Made by a program: the position numbers and the translations under genes. The notes under the pieces were generated by a model. It did no database searches. It was not told the DNA's origin and saw only the letters and a program-made list of their open reading frames with translations. From an uncultured Porphyromonadaceae bacterium (GTDB lineage Bacteria > Bacteroidota > Bacteroidia > Bacteroidales > Muribaculaceae): a stretch of DNA of 46,167 bases. This document shows positions 43,423 through 46,167 of the stretch, piece by piece. The DNA is taken from positions 1-46,167 of the forward strand of contig CAMWID010000022.1 in NCBI GenBank assembly GCA_947174235.1. Direction: 5' to 3'. Numbering within the stretch: the stretch's first letter is position 1; each line of letters starts with the position of its first letter.

Positions 43423-45507
43423 TCATTTCAAGATTGCGGAGGATGCTCCCCATTGTTCTCCGATCTCGTTGCGGCTTGCTACTTTCTTACCGTATCCGAA
43501 TGTGTAGGACGCTGAAATTTCCAGTGCTGCGTGGTATGACGGCAGTCGGAAATCCTGTATGTTTTCATAATCAGGAGTGGAAAGGAAAACTTTTTGTGCG
43601 AAATAATCGTTTCTGAAAACATTTTTCGCGTTCAGCGAGAGGTTCCATGAGTTTTTTGCCCATCCGATTCTAAGTGAATAGTAGGATGGAGTTCTTGTCT
43701 CGTCTCCGGTCAATGCGCCCATTTCATAAGATTTCGAGGCATAAAGTGCAGAAATGTTGAAATTGCCGAAGTAATATTGTGCGTTTATACTCCAGTCGAA
43801 ATAATTGTGCGACATCGATTGATAGCCCGACGACACCATACGGGAGACGGAGGGGGATACCTGAAGTACGAGACTGTTCGACAGGAGTCTTCCGGTCAGA
43901 TTGGCGCCTGCTGTGATACGGTTGAAATCACCGCTGTTGACTGATGATGTAATTATGTATTTCCCGTTTTCGTAAGGCGTATATGTGTTGATAAATCTGT
44001 TATAGGATCCGCTATATCTTGCATATGCCTGGAATATGAATTCGTTGCAAGGGAAGAACGTGTAATTTATATTCAGCTTAAGCGACTGGAAATTTTTGAG
44101 ATATGGATTTCCTGTTTGAAATAGAAACTCGTTGATGCGAAATATGTTTGTCTCCCTTGACGCTCCCGCCGGCGTGATTGATTGCGTTGCCGCCGTGAAT
44201 TGAAGGCTGCTTTTGGTGTTTGGAGAATATGACACGTTCAGATCAGCGAAGGGGTAGCATTGCGAGGTGGTTGCTCCGTTGGTTGTTGTTTTGTTTCCTC
44301 CGAATCCACCATACAGTGTCAGGTAGAATCGAGAGTCTTTGTAGTAACTGTATGTCAGTGCTACAGTATAATCGGTGGCGGAGTGGTCTGTGACGCTCGG
44401 GGAAGATCCGAAATAATCGATATCGTTCTTGGTGGATGACGCGGCGAGTGTCAGGTCTATGGAGTTGGATTGATTTAACATTTTATAAACGCTGGAGCTC
44501 AACCTGAAATTATATGCGTCTTCCCGTGCATTGTTTATTATGGGAGCTTCTCCGGGAACGGATGTTGAATAATTGCTGAAGTAGTTATTGTGGCTGTAAG
44601 ATGCAGATGGGACGATATACAGACTCCAGTTTTTGGGGAATACGAAATAGTAGCCTCCTGTCCATATAAGCGAACGGTCTGTGGAGGGAGATGATTTCTC
44701 GTAACTATATCCGTCGGAGTTTCTATCAGGAATGAAAGACAGTTTTCCTGATGTCGAGTTTACGCCCGTGTTTCCGAATGAGAACCCGACAGTGTTTGCG
44801 ATCTGTATATTTTTGTTGTCATAAATAGCGCGGAAAGATACCGGCAGCGAAATATTTTCCCGCTTTCCGGAAATAATATCTTCGTTACGCTCTACTGATT
44901 CGTCTTCAAGATGAAAGAGTGATTCTGATGAATATCCGTTGTGGTTGTTAAGGGTATATTGAGGTCCGACGTAGAGGTCGTATGACATTTGTTTGAAAGC
45001 AAATCTCGAAAACACCGATCCTCTGTTGTTGATCTCACTTATAAGTGTTTGGCTGTCGGATATTTTTGTATATCCTCCGTATTCATATTCCTGGATTATA
45101 ATGTTGATTACATTCTTGCTCCCCTGGAATCGTGGATCGGAAGGGAAATCAAGGATTTCTACCCGTTTGACATCCTGTGTGCGAAGTCCGTAGATATCGG
45201 ATTCGGAAGCTTTGATATAGTTTATGAATATCTGCACATCATTGCCTCCTGAATTAGTGATGGCATTTGTGACAGGATGGATAAAGATTTGCGGTATCGC
45301 CATCCTTTTTAGGAGGTCGATGGCGTTGTCTGCGCTTTTCTTTACCTTGGAAGATGGATAGTAGGTGGCGGATTGAGCGGATATCTTCTGCATGTCCGCG
45401 TTTACGGTTATTTCTTGAAGATCTTTCCCGATGGTGTCATTATTTTCCTGCGCTATACTTGGAAACGAGATGCAGCAGAATGCTATCAATAATAAATATG
45501 GTCTCAT
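43423..45507 (-). CDS. Outer-membrane beta-barrel protein, TonB-dependent-receptor-like
   Basis: A 694-residue exported protein. A signal peptide (about 1-20, ending in SIAQE) is followed by a TonB-box-like LQEITVNAD segment, a plug-like region (about 40-140, with NAIDLLKRM and VKRVEILDFPSDPRF) and a long barrel of alternating aromatic strands to residue 670. This fits the outer-membrane barrel family related to TonB receptors but without the N-terminal carboxypeptidase-regulatory domain. A soluble stretch of about 16 residues follows the last strand. Base composition looks more AT-rich than that of the neighbouring core genes (visual impression). It lies 119 bases downstream of a small lipoprotein gene on the same strand. 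Ligand unknown. Confidence 0.85.
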   Translation of the reverse strand: MRPYLLLIAFCCISFPSIAQENNDTIGKDLQEITVNADMQKISAQSATYYPSSKVKKSADNAIDLLKRMAIPQIFIHPVTNAITNSGGNDVQIFINYIKASESDIYGLRTQDVKRVEILDFPSDPRFQGSKNVINIIIQEYEYGGYTKISDSQTLISEINNRGSVFSRFAFKQMSYDLYVGPQYTLNNHNGYSSESLFHLEDESVERNEDIISGKRENISLPVSFRAIYDNKNIQIANTVGFSFGNTGVNSTSGKLSFIPDRNSDGYSYEKSSPSTDRSLIWTGGYYFVFPKNWSLYIVPSASYSHNNYFSNYSTSVPGEAPIINNAREDAYNFRLSSSVYKMLNQSNSIDLTLAASSTKNDIDYFGSSPSVTDHSATDYTVALTYSYYKDSRFYLTLYGGFGGNKTTTNGATTSQCYPFADLNVSYSPNTKSSLQFTAATQSITPAGASRETNIFRINEFLFQTGNPYLKNFQSLKLNINYTFFPCNEFIFQAYARYSGSYNRFINTYTPYENGKYIITSSVNSGDFNRITAGANLTGRLLSNSLVLQVSPSVSRMVSSGYQSMSHNYFDWSINAQYYFGNFNISALYASKSYEMGALTGDETRTPSYYSLRIGWAKNSWNLSLNAKNVFRNDYFAQKVFLSTPDYENIQDFRLPSYHAALEISASYTFGYGKKVASRNEIGEQWGASSAILK

Positions 45508-45626
45508 AATGTTACGGTTTTAAGGTATGTACAAAATGTTGGAAACAAACGGCAGATGTATAGGTTTTCAATAATGTCCAATCCGGTTTATTGATATAAA
45601 TCCGCGAATGCAGTAGTCTCTGAGAT

Positions 45627-45815
45627 TTAGATTCCTCCAATGTTCGGTCCTTCAACCGGTGGATTGGAGGGCGCATGGTAATTACATGAGCTTTCCCCGG
45701 TATTGGTTGGAAATGAAACTATGGATATGGTGCAAGACGAAATGACAGCAAAAATAGCAACCATAAAAGATATGGCGATGTAATTCTTTGCATGTATGGC
45801 AACGCTATGAATCAT
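45627..45815 (-). CDS. Small putative lipoprotein or secreted peptide, 62 aa
   Basis: A 62-residue frame with features of a real exported peptide. Residues 1-27 give a lipoprotein signal (Lys10, hydrophobic core AISFMVAIFAVI) ending in the lipobox ISSC with Cys28. The mature part would be 35 residues: a hydrophobic start (TISIVSF), a second Cys at 43 and a Pro/Gly-rich end (PSNPPVEGPNIGGI). It is preceded by an exact Bacteroidales promoter whose predicted start is about 93 bases upstream. It sits upstream of the TonB-receptor-like barrel. No family recognised. A chance open frame remains possible, but promoter, signal and position argue for a gene. Confidence 0.55.
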   Translation of the reverse strand: MIHSVAIHAKNYIAISFMVAIFAVISSCTISIVSFPTNTGESSCNYHAPSNPPVEGPNIGGI

Positions 45816-45914
45816 AATGTATAATGGTATAAGATGTTAAGAAATCGTTTGTTTTGTAAGATCCTGTCACGTTTTACCGATATGTTCGAGAAAAGCTGTC
45901 AAAGATCAGTGTAT

Positions 45915-45946
45915 CAAATTTAATGAATAATATCAAATCTCGCAAA
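45915..45946 (-). promoter_or_regulatory. Strong Bacteroidales-type promoter for the small lipoprotein / barrel pair
   Basis: On the minus strand TTTG (45946-45943), a 20-base spacer and TAAATTTG (45922-45915) match the consensus exactly. Transcription would start near 45908, leaving a leader of about 93 bases before the ATG at 45815. Confidence 0.8.
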
Positions 45947-46054
45947 TTAAAATCATTATTTTATTGATATATTTATTTAGCCATCAGATATATGTTGTTT
46001 ACCGCTAAAAAGTATTATTTTGATATTTATTTTCAATGAGTGTGTTGAATCTCC

Positions 46055-46081
46055 CGCAGAGGCGCAGAGGGCTCGCAGAGG
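46055..46081. repeat. CGCAGAGG short direct repeats
   Basis: Three exact 8-base copies of CGCAGAGG occur at 46055-46062, 46063-46070 and 46074-46081. Related CGCAGAG-type intergenic elements are, to my knowledge, common in Bacteroidetes and some other phyla; this copy is isolated and lies in AT-rich DNA. Confidence 0.7.
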
Positions 46082-46167
46082 AAATTTTTAAGAGGATATG
46101 TATCTTTGATTGTTGATACTGTTTCTTTGAGTGTGTCTGATGCCGGGCACTAAAAAAGGACCAGCCA

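Larger units (their letters stand above)
45816..46167. other. AT-rich non-coding right end
   Basis: No gene seen. The stretch holds the minus-strand promoter at 45915-45946 for the small lipoprotein gene and three copies of a CGCAGAGG motif near 46055-46081. The rest is AT-rich without recognisable structure, similar in character to the left end of the window. Confidence 0.6.

Noticed and set aside
1..46167. CRISPR array, insertion sequence, phage or integrase genes
   Set aside because: No regularly spaced repeats, transposase, integrase or terminal inverted repeats were found on either strand.

Overview
The window reads as a chromosomal segment of a Bacteroidales bacterium, most likely Muribaculaceae-like (inference from gene content; no 16S is present). 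Evidence: promoters of the Bacteroidales TTTG/TTGG-N19-20-TAnnTTTG type, weak Shine-Dalgarno signals, long TPR and TonB-receptor-like outer-membrane proteins, PorX and PorW/SprE homologues, and a division/cell-wall (dcw) cluster in the usual Bacteroidetes order. No rRNA, insertion sequence, phage gene or CRISPR array was seen. Coding density is high and every core gene looks intact.

Layout. 1-410: AT-rich non-coding DNA with a heptamer microsatellite, a good promoter and a repeated hairpin leader. 411-3446 (+): a compact run of radical SAM protein, LD-carboxypeptidase, MazG-like pyrophosphohydrolase and polyprenyl-type glycosyltransferase, closed by a perfect 20-bp inverted repeat. 3534-9116 (-): a 1017-aa TPR protein, a 627-aa beta-barrel protein and a 177-aa protein of unknown function. 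9181-9848 (-): tRNA-Glu, rpsT, tRNA-Glu under one strong promoter and with a clear terminator. 10111-16703 (+): uridine-kinase-family protein, mgtE, mutS and an 11-residue-repeat LEA-like protein. 16892-32378 (+): rsmH, ftsL, ftsI, murE, mraY, murD, ftsW, murG, murC, ftsQ, ftsA, ftsZ; no mraZ precedes rsmH. 32462-37897 (+): THUMP-domain rRNA methyltransferase with a long charged tail, a polytopic membrane protein, pdxB, RNase H and queG. 37879-43342 (-): porW/sprE-like lipoprotein, porX and a Sel1-repeat protein. 43423-45815 (-): a TonB-receptor-like barrel preceded by a 62-residue putative lipoprotein with its own strong promoter. The right end is AT-rich and carries CGCAGAGG repeats.

How the genes work together. 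The dcw block makes the lipid-linked peptidoglycan precursor (MurE, MurD, MurC, MraY, MurG) and builds the septal machine (FtsZ, FtsA, FtsQ, FtsL, FtsW, FtsI). MurE carries the DNPR motif, so meso-diaminopimelate is the expected third residue of the stem peptide. LdcA upstream would trim recycled tetrapeptides from that wall. PorW and PorX overlap, linking an outer-membrane lipoprotein of the type IX secretion family to a response regulator with an alkaline-phosphatase-like output domain; a Sel1 protein follows as a possible new partner.

Most of the window is conserved housekeeping DNA. The parts most worth a second look are the porW-porX-Sel1 unit, the small lipoprotein plus barrel pair, the TPR/barrel/177-aa operon, the LEA-like gene standing in front of a dcw cluster without mraZ, and the two tRNA-Glu genes with a compensatory acceptor-stem change.
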